This document shows positions 1 through 7,586 of a stretch of 9,425 nt of DNA, one piece after another. Made by a program: the position numbers and the translations under genes. Within the stretch, counting starts at the first letter, position 1; each line of letters begins with the position of its first letter. Source of the stretch: Pseudomonadota bacterium (GTDB lineage: Bacteria > Pseudomonadota > Alphaproteobacteria > Rhodobacterales > Rhodobacteraceae); the NCBI GenBank assembly GCA_021813645.1, contig JAKAJW010000047.1:1-9425 (forward strand). Direction: 5' to 3'. The notes under the pieces are model-generated. The model had not been told where the DNA came from. It did not search any database and saw only the letters and a list, made by a program, of their open reading frames with translations.

Positions 1-975
1 GAGACCTTCTACTCGATCGGCGGCGGCTTCGTGCTGACCGCCGCCGAACAGGAGGCGGCCCGCAGCCTGGCCGCCGATCCGCGCCGTGCCGAGGCGCGCT
101 CGCCGGTGCCCTACCCGTTCCAGAGCGCGGCCGAGATGCTGGCGATGGCGGCGCGCTCCGGCCTGTCGATCGCGCAGATGAAACGGGCGAACGAACGCTG
201 CTTCCGCTCCGAGGCCGAGATCGAGGCCGGCCTCGCCCGGCTCTGGCAGGCGATGGCCGCCTGTATCGACCGCGGACTGAGCACCCCCGGCATCCTGCCC
301 GGCGGGCTGAATGTCCGCCGCCGCGCGCCGGCGCTCCATGCGAGCCTGCAGGCCGAACGCGGGCTGAACCTGACCGCGCCGCATACGATCAACGACTGGA
401 TGTCCTGCTACGCCATGGCGGTGAACGAAGAGAACGCCGCCGGCGGCCAGGTCGTCACCGCGCCGACCAACGGCGCGGCCGGGGTGGTTCCGGCGGTGAT
501 CCGCTACTGGCTCGACCACGTGCCGGGGGCGAGCCCGGCGCGGGTCGGAGAGTTCCTGCTGACCGCCGCGGCGATCGGCGGGCTGGCCAAGCACAACGCC
601 TCGATCTCGGGCGCCGAATGCGGCTGCCAGGCCGAGGTCGGCTCGGCCTCGGCGATGGCCGCGGCCGGGCTCGCCGCGGTGCTGGGCGGCACCCCAGAGC
701 AGGTCGAGAACGCCGCCGAGATCGCGCTCGAGCATCATCTGGGCATGACCTGCGATCCGGTGAAGGGCCTCGTCCAGGTCCCCTGCATCGAACGCAACGG
801 TCTTGGCGCGATCAAGGCGGTCTCGGCCGCCTCATTGGCGCTCAGGGGCGACGGCAAGCACCTCGTCAGCCTCGACGCCTGCATCGAGACGATGCGCCAG
901 ACCGGCCACGACATGCACGAGAAATACAAGGAAACCTCGCTCGGCGGCCTCGCTGTCAACGTGCCGAACTGCTGA
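1..975 (+). CDS. sdaA: L-serine ammonia-lyase (iron-sulfur L-serine dehydratase), 5' end outside window
   Basis: The enzyme deaminates L-serine to pyruvate and ammonia in the cytoplasm using a [4Fe-4S] cluster. The frame is open from base 1 and starts with ETFYSIGGGF, a conserved internal stretch, so the GTG at 31 is not the real start. 324 residues are visible; single-chain family members have about 455-460, so roughly the first 130 are missing. Three cysteines (codons at 625, 751 and 784) have the exact C-x41-C-x10-C spacing of the cluster ligands in this family. The protein ends in NVPNC, and that terminal cysteine matches the family's 'tail-in-mouth' residue, known to occupy the active site as fourth ligand when substrate is absent. 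The block ERNGLGAIKA is also typical. The gene looks intact at its 3' end. The symbol could be sdaA or sdaB; the family call is secure. Confidence 0.93.
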   Translation, partial: ETFYSIGGGFVLTAAEQEAARSLAADPRRAEARSPVPYPFQSAAEMLAMAARSGLSIAQMKRANERCFRSEAEIEAGLARLWQAMAACIDRGLSTPGILPGGLNVRRRAPALHASLQAERGLNLTAPHTINDWMSCYAMAVNEENAAGGQVVTAPTNGAAGVVPAVIRYWLDHVPGASPARVGEFLLTAAAIGGLAKHNASISGAECGCQAEVGSASAMAAAGLAAVLGGTPEQVENAAEIALEHHLGMTCDPVKGLVQVPCIERNGLGAIKAVSAASLALRGDGKHLVSLDACIETMRQTGHDMHEKYKETSLGGLAVNVPNC

Positions 976-990
976 ACCTGGAACCGCGCC

Positions 991-1007
991 GCCGCAGCAG
1001 CAGCGGC
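991..1007 (+). terminator. Possible hairpin after serine dehydratase gene
   Basis: A 5-bp perfect stem (GCCGC / GCGGC) with loop AGCAGCA lies 15 nt after the stop codon. No T-run follows, so it is at best a weak or Rho-assisted terminator. It could be chance in GC-rich DNA. Confidence 0.2.
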
Positions 1008-1077
1008 TAACGATCCCTTAGCCAATTGGGCAAGAGTTCCAAAATGTCGCCATCATGCTGACGAGACCCCGAATCAA

Positions 1078-1083
1078 TATTAG
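1078..1083 (+). promoter_or_regulatory. Candidate -10 element upstream of the hypothetical gene
   Basis: TATTAG lies in a locally AT-rich leader (about 1021-1120) in otherwise very GC-rich DNA, 37 nt before ATG 1121. No -35 with good spacing is visible: CTGACG is only 14 nt upstream. This is a weak suggestion only. Confidence 0.15.
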
Positions 1084-1120
1084 GGACAATTTGAACCCGA
1101 TTTGATCTTGGGTAGTCGCA

Positions 1121-1717
1121 ATGAGTGGTCCGGTCCATCACACGTTCCAAACGCCCGTCGGGGCCCCGCTGGCGGGGAACCGGCGGCCAGCGCAGCTTTC
1201 GACGCTCGTCCGGCGCCATGCCGCGCTCGAGGCGGGATGTGCCACGGCCCTGGCCCGGCGCGATCAGCTGTCGAAGGCCGTCTGTGCCCGCGCCACGCCG
1301 GCCAGCCGGCTGACCGACCTGTCGCTGGCGGACTTCCGCGAGCGCCGCAGCCTGGTCGCCGGGGCGATCCACGCCGGGCTGGCCACCTCGGCCCGCGATT
1401 TCGTCGCCCGGCTCACCGCGCGGGAGACCCGCGAACTGCAGCTGATCGAGCGCCGGCTGGCCCGGCTGCAATACCGCCTGCAGGAGACCGAGCGCGAAAT
1501 CCTCGAGCGGCGGCCCGCCACGGTGGAAGGCGCGGTGGCCAAGCTGCGCTTCATCTCGGCCTGCCTGATCGATAGCCAGGACCTCGACCAGGACCATTTC
1601 GCCTATCTAGTCGAGGAATGCGCCGAAGTGCTGGCCGAGACCTGCGCGCCGGGTGCCCCCCGCCCGCATGCCGTCCGGTACAGTCCAGCGGCGGAAAACG
1701 CGCTGCCCTGCTGCTGA
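1121..1717 (+). CDS. Hypothetical protein, helical, unknown function
   Basis: 198 residues with no family I can name. From about residue 60 onward the third codon positions are almost all G or C, as in the neighbouring genes, which supports a real gene over the overlapping antisense frame. Residues 1-60 are Arg/Ala-rich and poorly structured. Residues 95-130 form a charged, heptad-like helix (ELQLIERRLARLQ) that may be a coiled coil. Residues 137-175 are a more conserved-looking acidic block containing AKLRFISACLIDSQDLD and HFAYLVEECAEVLAE. No signal peptide or membrane segment is seen, so it is probably cytoplasmic. The start is uncertain: no clear Shine-Dalgarno precedes ATG 1121 and the first 25 codons have weaker codon bias. 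The upstream 145 bp is AT-richer than the rest and probably holds its own promoter, so it need not be co-transcribed with the serine dehydratase. Confidence 0.7.
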   Translation: MSGPVHHTFQTPVGAPLAGNRRPAQLSTLVRRHAALEAGCATALARRDQLSKAVCARATPASRLTDLSLADFRERRSLVAGAIHAGLATSARDFVARLTARETRELQLIERRLARLQYRLQETEREILERRPATVEGAVAKLRFISACLIDSQDLDQDHFAYLVEECAEVLAETCAPGAPRPHAVRYSPAAENALPCC

Positions 1718-1728
1718 GCCGCAGCCGA

Positions 1729-1744
1729 GCCCGGATCGCCGGGC
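1729..1744. terminator. Hairpin between convergent hypothetical gene and pyrG
   Basis: Perfect 6-bp stem GCCCGG / CCGGGC with tetraloop ATCG, 11 nt after the stop of the forward gene. A second stem (CCCGC at 1760-1764, GCGGG at 1769-1773) lies immediately past the pyrG stop on the other strand. Together they fill the 58-bp convergent gap. Neither has a T-run on either strand, so termination is inferred from position and stem strength only. Confidence 0.4.
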
Positions 1745-1775
1745 CCGCTCCGCCCCGCCCCCGCCCCGGCGGGCC

Positions 1776-3419
1776 TCAGACCAGCCGGTTGGCCTCCACC
1801 GCCGCGCGCACGAAATCGGCGAACAGCGGATGCGGCGCGAAGGGCTTCGACTTCAGCTCGGGGTGGAACTGCACGCCGATGAACCAGGGATGGTCGGGGA
1901 TCTCGACGATCTCCGGCAGCCGCCCGTCGGGGCTCATGCCGGAGAATTTCAGCCCGCATTTCTCCAGCTTCTCGCGGTATTTCAGGTCGACCTCGTAGCG
2001 GTGGCGGTGGCGCTCCTCGATCTCGGTGGTGCCGTAGATCTCCGCCACCCGGCTGCCCGGCGCGAGATGCGCCGTATAGGCGCCCAGCCGCATCGTGCCG
2101 CCCTTGTCGTCGGTCAGCTTGCGCGCCACCGTATGATTGCCCTGCACCCATTCCTTCAGGTGGTAGACCACCGGCGTGAACCGCTTCTTGCCGGCCTCGT
2201 GGTCGAACTCCTCCGAGCCGGCATCGGCCACCCCGGCCAGGTCGCGGGCCGCCTCGATCACCGCCATCTGCATGCCCAGGCAGATCCCGAGATAGGGCAC
2301 CCCCTTCTGGCGGGCGAATTGCGCGGCGCGGATCTTGCCCTCGGTGCCGCGCTCGCCGAAGCCGCCCGGCACCAGGATCGCGTCGAAGGGCTCCAGATAG
2401 GCGGCCGGATCCTCGCGCTCGAAGATCTCGGCGTCGATCCAATCCGCCTTCACCCGGGTCCGGTTCGCCATGCCGCCATGGGTCAGCGCCTCGGCGATCG
2501 ACTTATAGGCATCCTCGAGTTGGGTGTACTTGCCGACGATCGCCACCCGCACCTCGCCCTCGGCATGTTCCAGCCGGTCCATCACGTCGCTCCAGCGGTC
2601 CAGGTTCGGCCGCGGCGCCGGGCTGATCTGGAAGGCGTCGAGCACCGCCCGGTCGAGCCCCTCGCGGTGATAGGCCAGCGGCGCCTCGTAGATCGTCTTC
2701 AGGTCGGGCGCCGAGATCACCGCATCGGGCCGCACGTTGCAGAACAGCGCGATCTTCTCGCGCTCCTTCTGCGGCACCTCTTGGTCGGAGCGCAGCAAGA
2801 GCACGTCGGGGGCGATGCCGATGGCGCGCAGCTCCTTCACCGAATGCTGGGTGGGCTTGGTCTTCAGCTCGCCCGAGGCGGCGATATAGGGCACCAGCGT
2901 CAGATGCACGAAGATGCACTGGCCGCGCGGCCGCTCCTGGGCGAACTGGCGGATCGCCTCGAAGAACGGCAGGCCCTCGATATCGCCCACCGTGCCGCCG
3001 ATCTCGCACAGCATGAAGTCGACCTCGTCCTCGCCGATCTTCAGGAAGTCCTTGATCTCGTTGGTAACGTGCGGAATGACCTGGATCGTCTTGCCGAGGT
3101 AGTCGCCGCGCCGCTCCTTCTCCAGCACGTTGGAATAGATCCGCCCCGAAGAGACCGAGTCCGTCTGCCGCGCCGCCACCCCGGTGAAACGCTCGTAATG
3201 GCCGAGGTCGAGATCGGTCTCCGCCCCGTCGTCGGTGACGAAGACCTCGCCATGCTCGAACGGGCTCATCGTGCCGGGATCGACGTTCAGATAGGGGTCG
3301 AGCTTGCGCAGCCGAACCGAATAGCCGCGGGCCTGCAACAGCGCGCCCAGCGAGGCGGAGGCTAAGCCCTTACCGAGCGAAGACACCACACCGCCGGTGA
3401 TGAAAACGTAACGCGCCAT
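1776..3419 (-). CDS. pyrG: CTP synthase (glutamine-hydrolysing)
   Basis: Converts UTP to CTP using ATP and glutamine-derived ammonia, the last step of de novo pyrimidine nucleotide synthesis. It is a cytosolic tetramer in this family. The 547 residues match the usual length (E. coli 545). The N-terminal synthetase domain starts with YVFITGGVVSSLGKG (residues 4-18, nucleotide-binding loop) and has the expected Mg-binding acidic residues D71 and E139 (CEIGGTVGDIEG, 138-149). The C-terminal class I glutamine amidotransferase domain (from about residue 290) has the oxyanion segment PGGFGERG (351-358), nucleophile C380 in GICLGMQ, and H519/E521 in QFHPELK, so the triad is complete. The start at 3419 gives the canonical MARYVFITGG N-terminus. 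It lies 214 bp downstream of secG on the same strand, an order I recognise from related alphaproteobacteria. A shared transcript with secG is possible. Confidence 0.98.
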   Translation of the reverse strand: MARYVFITGGVVSSLGKGLASASLGALLQARGYSVRLRKLDPYLNVDPGTMSPFEHGEVFVTDDGAETDLDLGHYERFTGVAARQTDSVSSGRIYSNVLEKERRGDYLGKTIQVIPHVTNEIKDFLKIGEDEVDFMLCEIGGTVGDIEGLPFFEAIRQFAQERPRGQCIFVHLTLVPYIAASGELKTKPTQHSVKELRAIGIAPDVLLLRSDQEVPQKEREKIALFCNVRPDAVISAPDLKTIYEAPLAYHREGLDRAVLDAFQISPAPRPNLDRWSDVMDRLEHAEGEVRVAIVGKYTQLEDAYKSIAEALTHGGMANRTRVKADWIDAEIFEREDPAAYLEPFDAILVPGGFGERGTEGKIRAAQFARQKGVPYLGICLGMQMAVIEAARDLAGVADAGSEEFDHEAGKKRFTPVVYHLKEWVQGNHTVARKLTDDKGGTMRLGAYTAHLAPGSRVAEIYGTTEIEERHRHRYEVDLKYREKLEKCGLKFSGMSPDGRLPEIVEIPDHPWFIGVQFHPELKSKPFAPHPLFADFVRAAVEANRLV

Positions 3420-3599
3420 GCCCTTGGACCCCCGTGATTGGCTCGATTCAAATCGACGATTCGCGGACGCTCGGCGCCCGCATCACGGGATTTGAGAGAT
3501 AACGTAATTTCCCCGCCCCCGCAAGCGGACCGCAAGATGCAGTAAGCAATGATCGAAGAGGGGCAAAGGATTGTGGCCCAAAGGCCCCAGCGCCGCATC

Positions 3600-3620
3600 C
3601 GGCGCCCTGACTAGGCGCCG
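3600..3620 (-). terminator. Hairpin in the secG-pyrG spacer
   Basis: A 7-bp perfect inverted repeat CGGCGCC / GGCGCCG around loop CTGACTA lies 13 nt downstream of the secG stop on the minus strand. A second small hairpin, GGCC-CAAA-GGCC at 3575-3586, follows. Neither is followed by a clean U-run, so they may attenuate rather than stop transcription toward pyrG. The rest of the 214-bp spacer (3420-3633) holds no gene I can support. It presumably contains the pyrG leader, possibly with its own promoter. Confidence 0.35.
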
Positions 3621-3633
3621 CACCCCCGGCGGC

Positions 3634-4062
3634 TTAGTTGCCCGCGCGCGGCGGCGCGGTCGGCGCATCGCTGCCCGCCGGCGCCGTCGTGGCCGGCGCC
3701 GCGCCGCCCGTGCCGGTGGTCCCGGTCGGGCTCGGCGGCAGCAGATCCTGGGCCGAAGGCAGCTTGGTCTGCGGCACCGGCGCCGGCCCGCTCTGGCTCT
3801 GGCTCGCGCTGCCCGCCTTGTCCATCACCGAGGTCACCGCGGCGTTGCGCGTGGCCAGAACCGTCAGCGTCAGCGAGGTCACGAAGAAGCCCGCGGCAAA
3901 GACCCAGGTCAGTTTGGCCAGCGCGCCCGCCGCCTGCCGCCCGGTCATCACCGACCCCGACCCACCCATGCCCAGCCCGCCCCCTTCCGAGCGCTGCAGC
4001 AGCACGACACCGATCAGGCAAAGCGCCAAGATCAGGTGGATGACGAGGACGACGTTTTCCAT
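3634..4062 (-). CDS. secG: Preprotein translocase subunit SecG
   Basis: Small membrane subunit of the SecYEG protein-export channel, which assists SecA-driven translocation. The layout fits the family: first membrane segment about residues 4-22; a loop with LLQRSEGGGLGMGGSG, the family's typical LLQ-x-G-rich turn; and a second membrane segment about 50-70. Residues 72-142 form a Pro/Ala/Thr/Gly-rich, low-complexity tail with no predicted structure, making the protein 142 residues against about 110 in E. coli. I recall such tails as common in alphaproteobacterial SecG. The start at 4062 gives MENVVLVIHLIL, typical for the family, with GGAG a little upstream. A good promoter match lies 29 nt before the start. 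It is divergent from purA and upstream of pyrG on the same strand. Confidence 0.93.
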   Translation of the reverse strand: MENVVLVIHLILALCLIGVVLLQRSEGGGLGMGGSGSVMTGRQAAGALAKLTWVFAAGFFVTSLTLTVLATRNAAVTSVMDKAGSASQSQSGPAPVPQTKLPSAQDLLPPSPTGTTGTGGAAPATTAPAGSDAPTAPPRAGN

Positions 4063-4090
4063 GGGCGAAGGCTCCGACTTCGGACGGGGC

Positions 4091-4119
4091 TATTTAGGCC
4101 CTAGGCCGGCCTGCCGCAA
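4091..4119 (-). promoter_or_regulatory. Sigma70-like promoter for secG
   Basis: On the minus strand the -35 candidate TTGCGG (4114-4119) and the -10 candidate TAAATA (4091-4096) are separated by exactly 17 bp. The predicted transcript start, near 4084, would give a leader of roughly 20 nt before the secG ATG. This is the best promoter match I found in the window. It would drive secG and possibly pyrG. Confidence 0.5.
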
Positions 4120-4204
4120 CCCCTGACGGGATCAAACTGCCGCGCCGGCGGCTTTGCCTGCGGCCTTGCCGCCGCAGCCGGCAAATTCCGGTTTCCCCCG
4201 CCCC

Positions 4205-4226
4205 GCCTGCCCGCTATACGGCAGGC
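4205..4226 (+). promoter_or_regulatory. Inverted repeat with -10-like core upstream of purA
   Basis: A 7-bp perfect inverted repeat GCCTGCC (4205-4211) / GGCAGGC (4220-4226) with an 8-nt spacer ends 23 nt before the purA start. The spacer contains TATACG (4215-4220), which resembles a -10 element, though the matching -35 position (TTTCCC) is poor. It could be an operator overlapping the purA promoter or an untranslated-region hairpin. The rest of 4063-4249 shows no gene. Confidence 0.3.
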
Positions 4227-4249
4227 GTTTGCGGATCAGCGAGGCAGGC

Positions 4250-5542
<1,293 letters not shown>

Positions 5543-5546
5543 GCGG

Positions 5547-5828
5547 ATGGGGCTGAGCTACCGGGCACGCAAACGCTGGGCGCTGGTGATCCTGCTTGTC
5601 GGCCTGCCGGTCTATATCGTGCTGGCCGTGACGCTGGTCGACCTCTTCGACCGCCCGCCGCTCTGGCTGGAAGCGGTGATCTACATCGGCCTCGGCTTTC
5701 TCTGGATGGCGCCGTTCCGCTTCGTCTTCCGGGGCACCGGCCTGCCCGATCCCGACGCCCGCGACGCCCCCGCCCCGGATGCCCGCGATCCGAAGGGCGA
5801 GGTGTCGCCGCCACGCCCGCGAAGCTAG
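5547..5828 (+). CDS. DUF2842 family small membrane protein
   Basis: 93 residues. The N-terminus GLSYRARKRWALVILLVGLP and two hydrophobic segments (about 11-31 and 38-58, ending FLWMAPFRFVFRG) match what I know of DUF2842, a small alphaproteobacterial inner-membrane family without known function. The positive cluster RARKR before the first segment suggests the N-terminus faces the cytoplasm. Residues 64-93 are a polar Pro/Asp/Arg tail with PDARD twice, probably cytoplasmic and disordered. ATG 5547 is 4 nt after the purA stop, so it is likely translationally coupled to purA. I recall DUF2842 following purA in related genomes, which suggests co-inheritance but does not give a function. Confidence 0.82.
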   Translation: MGLSYRARKRWALVILLVGLPVYIVLAVTLVDLFDRPPLWLEAVIYIGLGFLWMAPFRFVFRGTGLPDPDARDAPAPDARDPKGEVSPPRPRS

Positions 5829-5830
5829 CC

Positions 5831-5870
5831 GCCGCCGCCCGATGCCTCATGCCCGATGCCCGATGGCGGC
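5831..5870 (+). terminator. Weak inverted repeat after the purA-DUF2842 pair
   Basis: GCCGCC (5831-5836) and GGCGGC (5865-5870) can pair across a 28-nt loop that itself contains the imperfect repeats GATGCC, ATGCCCGATG and CCGATG. The only T-run (around 5936-5939) is far downstream. It is placed where a terminator is expected, but the structure is poor. Confidence 0.15.
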
Positions 5871-5880
5871 GCAGAGATGC

Positions 5881-5934
5881 CGGTGCAAATCGGTGTCATA
5901 TCGGTGCGAAATCGGTGCGAAATCGGTATTTGGA
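5881..5934. repeat. Five-unit 11-bp tandem repeat (consensus CGGTGCGAAAT)
   Basis: Units by position: 5881-5890 CGGTGCAAAT (one base short), 5891-5901 CGGTGTCATAT, 5902-5912 and 5913-5923 both CGGTGCGAAAT, and 5924-5934 beginning CGGTATT. The two central copies are identical and the outer ones diverge, as expected of a decaying array or of degenerate protein-binding sites. A further GCGAAAT occurs at 5963-5969 and its complement ATTTCG at 6007-6012. The array is in the intergenic gap between DUF2842 (+) and the CoA-transferase (-), which converge here. The unit length is one helical turn, so a protein binding each unit would sit on one face of the DNA. No function is recognised. Confidence 0.75.
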
Positions 5935-5946
5935 TTTTTCAGCCAC

Positions 5947-5960
5947 GCCAAAGCCTTGGC
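5947..5960. terminator. Small hairpin in the convergent gap
   Basis: GCCAA (5947-5951) and TTGGC (5956-5960) pair around a 4-nt loop, about 97 nt beyond the CoA-transferase stop on its strand. No U-run follows on either strand. Weak candidate. The remainder of 5970-6056 shows only GC-rich sequence and no gene. Confidence 0.2.
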
Positions 5961-6056
5961 CAGCGAAATTACGCCCTGGGCGGGGCCAGCGCGCGCCGGG
6001 TGCAAGATTTCGTTAACCCGCTGGGGACGGAGTGTGGCGGGGCGCGTAGGCGCGGC

Positions 6057-7391
6057 TCAGAAGAAGCCGCGCGGGATCATATTGGCCTCGTAGGCCTCGC
6101 GCTCCAGCTCCTCGCGGAAGTCGGGATGGGCGATCGAGATCAGCGCCTTGGCGCGCTCCGGCACCGACTTCCCCTTCAGGTTCACCATGCCGTATTCGGT
6201 GACCACATACATCATGTCGGTCCGCGGCGCGGTCACGATATTGCCCGGGGTCAGGCGCGGCACGATCCGGCTCTTGCGGACCCCGTGACGCTCATAGACG
6301 GATGACAAGCATATGAAACTCTTGCCGTTTTTCGAAGCGTAGGCGCCCCGCACGAATTGCAGCTGGCCGCCGGTGCCAGAGATCTGGCGATGCCCGTCGC
6401 TCTCCGAGGCGGCCTGGCCCTGCAGGTCGATCTGGGTGGTGTTGTTGATCGCCACCGCATTGTCGTTCTGCATGATCCGATGCGGCAGGTTGGTCCAGTC
6501 CACCGGCTGGAACTCGATGTCCGGGTTCTTGTGGATCGCGTCGTAGAGATATTGCGAGCCCGCTGCGAAAGTGGCGACGATCTTGCCGGGATCGAGCTGC
6601 TTGCGCGCCCCGGTCACCTTGCCCGAGCGGTAGAGGTCGATGATCCCGTCCGTCAGCATCTCGGTATGGATGCCGAGGTCCTGCAACCCGCTCTCCGCAA
6701 TCAGGGAACACACCGCGTTGGGCATCCCGCCGATGCCGATTTGCAGGCAGGCCCCATCCTCGATTTCCGCCGCGATCAGCCGGGCCACCGCCCGGTCGAC
6801 CTCGGTGGCCGCCGGATTCGGCAACTGCGGCACCCCCTGCCCGTCGCCCGGGATGACATAGTCCACCTCCGAGACATGCACGCCGGTCATCTCGCCCATC
6901 GCATAGGGCAAGGCCGGGCATTCCTCGATAATCACGCAGCGCGCCCGCTCGAGCACCGCGTGATGCCAGAGGTTGGCCCCGGAAAAGTTGAAATACCCGT
7001 TTTCATCCATCGGGCAGGCCTTGATCGCCACGACATCCACCGGCTCGATGAACCGGCGATAATAGTCTGGAATCTCACCCAGATTCACCGGCAAGTAATG
7101 CGAAACGCCGGAATCGTGCTTCCTTCGATCATAGCCGGAAAAGTGCAAGCTCACCCAATGGACGTGCTGCCCCTCGGGATCGGCCTCGACGATCATCCGC
7201 GGGCGCAGCGTCAGGCAGGAGCGGACCTTGATGCCCGAAAGATCGCCGATCCGCTTGGCCAGCGCCGCATCGAACGCATCCGGCTGGGCCAGAATCGCCC
7301 CGTAATCGAGCCACATACCCGGCTTGACCAGTGCCGCCGCCTCATCCGCAGAAATCCGCCGCGCCGGAGCGGCAGCCACGCGTCTTTTCAT
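6057..7391 (-). CDS. Acetyl-CoA hydrolase/transferase family CoA-transferase
   Basis: 444 residues, probably a cytosolic enzyme moving CoA between a short-chain acyl-CoA and acetate or a similar acid. The sequence resembles the butyryl-CoA:acetate and 4-hydroxybutyrate CoA-transferase branch, but the substrate cannot be read from sequence. An N-terminal domain (about 10-200) carries PMDENGYFNFSGAN (127-140). The C-terminal acetyl-CoA hydrolase/transferase domain has IGIGGMPNAV (218-227), GIHTEMLTDGIID (240-252), in which E244 is the likely catalytic glutamate that forms the CoA thioester, and the glycine-rich GTGGQLQFVRGAY (339-351). Near the end TEYGMVNLKGKS is also typical. The start is MKRRVAAAP at 7391, preceded by GGGAGG with good spacing; the frame stays open upstream to 7871, but that stretch is antisense to the PepSY gene. 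It is monocistronic here and divergent from PepSY. Confidence 0.9.
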   Translation of the reverse strand: MKRRVAAAPARRISADEAAALVKPGMWLDYGAILAQPDAFDAALAKRIGDLSGIKVRSCLTLRPRMIVEADPEGQHVHWVSLHFSGYDRRKHDSGVSHYLPVNLGEIPDYYRRFIEPVDVVAIKACPMDENGYFNFSGANLWHHAVLERARCVIIEECPALPYAMGEMTGVHVSEVDYVIPGDGQGVPQLPNPAATEVDRAVARLIAAEIEDGACLQIGIGGMPNAVCSLIAESGLQDLGIHTEMLTDGIIDLYRSGKVTGARKQLDPGKIVATFAAGSQYLYDAIHKNPDIEFQPVDWTNLPHRIMQNDNAVAINNTTQIDLQGQAASESDGHRQISGTGGQLQFVRGAYASKNGKSFICLSSVYERHGVRKSRIVPRLTPGNIVTAPRTDMMYVVTEYGMVNLKGKSVPERAKALISIAHPDFREELEREAYEANMIPRGFF

Positions 7392-7398
7392 ATCGACC

Positions 7399-7404
7399 TC
7401 CCAT
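7399..7404 (-). promoter_or_regulatory. Strong ribosome binding site fixing the CoA-transferase start
   Basis: On the minus strand GGGAGG is followed by TCGAT and then the ATG at 7391. The near-ideal match and 5-nt spacing decide for this start over upstream in-frame codons. Reported in minus-strand order; on the plus strand it lies at roughly 7397-7402. Confidence 0.6.
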
Positions 7405-7481
7405 CGACCGTCTCCCGCGATCTGCCCCGACCTTTCTCTTGCCGGCGGAAAATTGCAACCGTCTTGGGCGATCACGCGAGC

Positions 7482-7495
7482 GTCAGGTCGCTGAC
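7482..7495. promoter_or_regulatory. Inverted repeat in the divergent CoA-transferase/PepSY spacer
   Basis: A perfect 5-bp inverted repeat GTCAG-GTCG-CTGAC sits near the middle of the 195-bp spacer (7392-7586), about 90 nt from each start codon. A weaker overlapping ACAG/CTGT pair spans 7494-7508. The position suits an operator controlling either gene, but the element is short enough to be chance. No convincing -35/-10 pair was found on either strand in this spacer. Confidence 0.25.
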
Positions 7496-7586
7496 AGTTT
7501 GGCGCTGTTACCCCCCGGCCTCGGGTTGGCGATTGCCACCTGTTTTCAACCCCGGCGACCGAAGGGCCGCCGAAAAGGAGTAACCG

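Noticed and set aside
1007..1597. 196-codon minus-strand frame opposite the hypothetical gene
   Set aside because: The forward frame has the high third-position GC typical of the neighbours and a plausible folded block; the reverse product is Gly/Arg/Gln-rich and unstructured.
1653..3365. A 570-codon open frame on the plus strand, opposite pyrG
   Set aside because: It lies antisense to an unmistakable CTP synthase, its product is His/Arg/Leu-rich without family motifs, and long antisense open frames are expected opposite very GC-rich genes.
4154..4249. 32-codon N-terminal extension of PurA
   Set aside because: It is Pro/Arg-rich and not part of the family; ATG 4250 has GAGG upstream and gives the canonical N-terminus.
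5881..5934. CRISPR or plasmid-type iteron interpretation of the 11-bp repeats
   Set aside because: Units are contiguous without unique spacers and far too short for CRISPR; no Cas, Rep or Par gene is near, so iterons of a replicon are not supported.
7450..7457. AATTGCAA resembling half of the TTTGCAAA sites used by short-chain fatty acid regulators in Rhodobacter
   Set aside because: Only one imperfect copy is present and no second site at suitable spacing was found, so it cannot be called an operator.
6357..7583. A 408-codon open frame on the plus strand, opposite the CoA-transferase
   Set aside because: Antisense to a gene with intact catalytic motifs; the product shows no domain.
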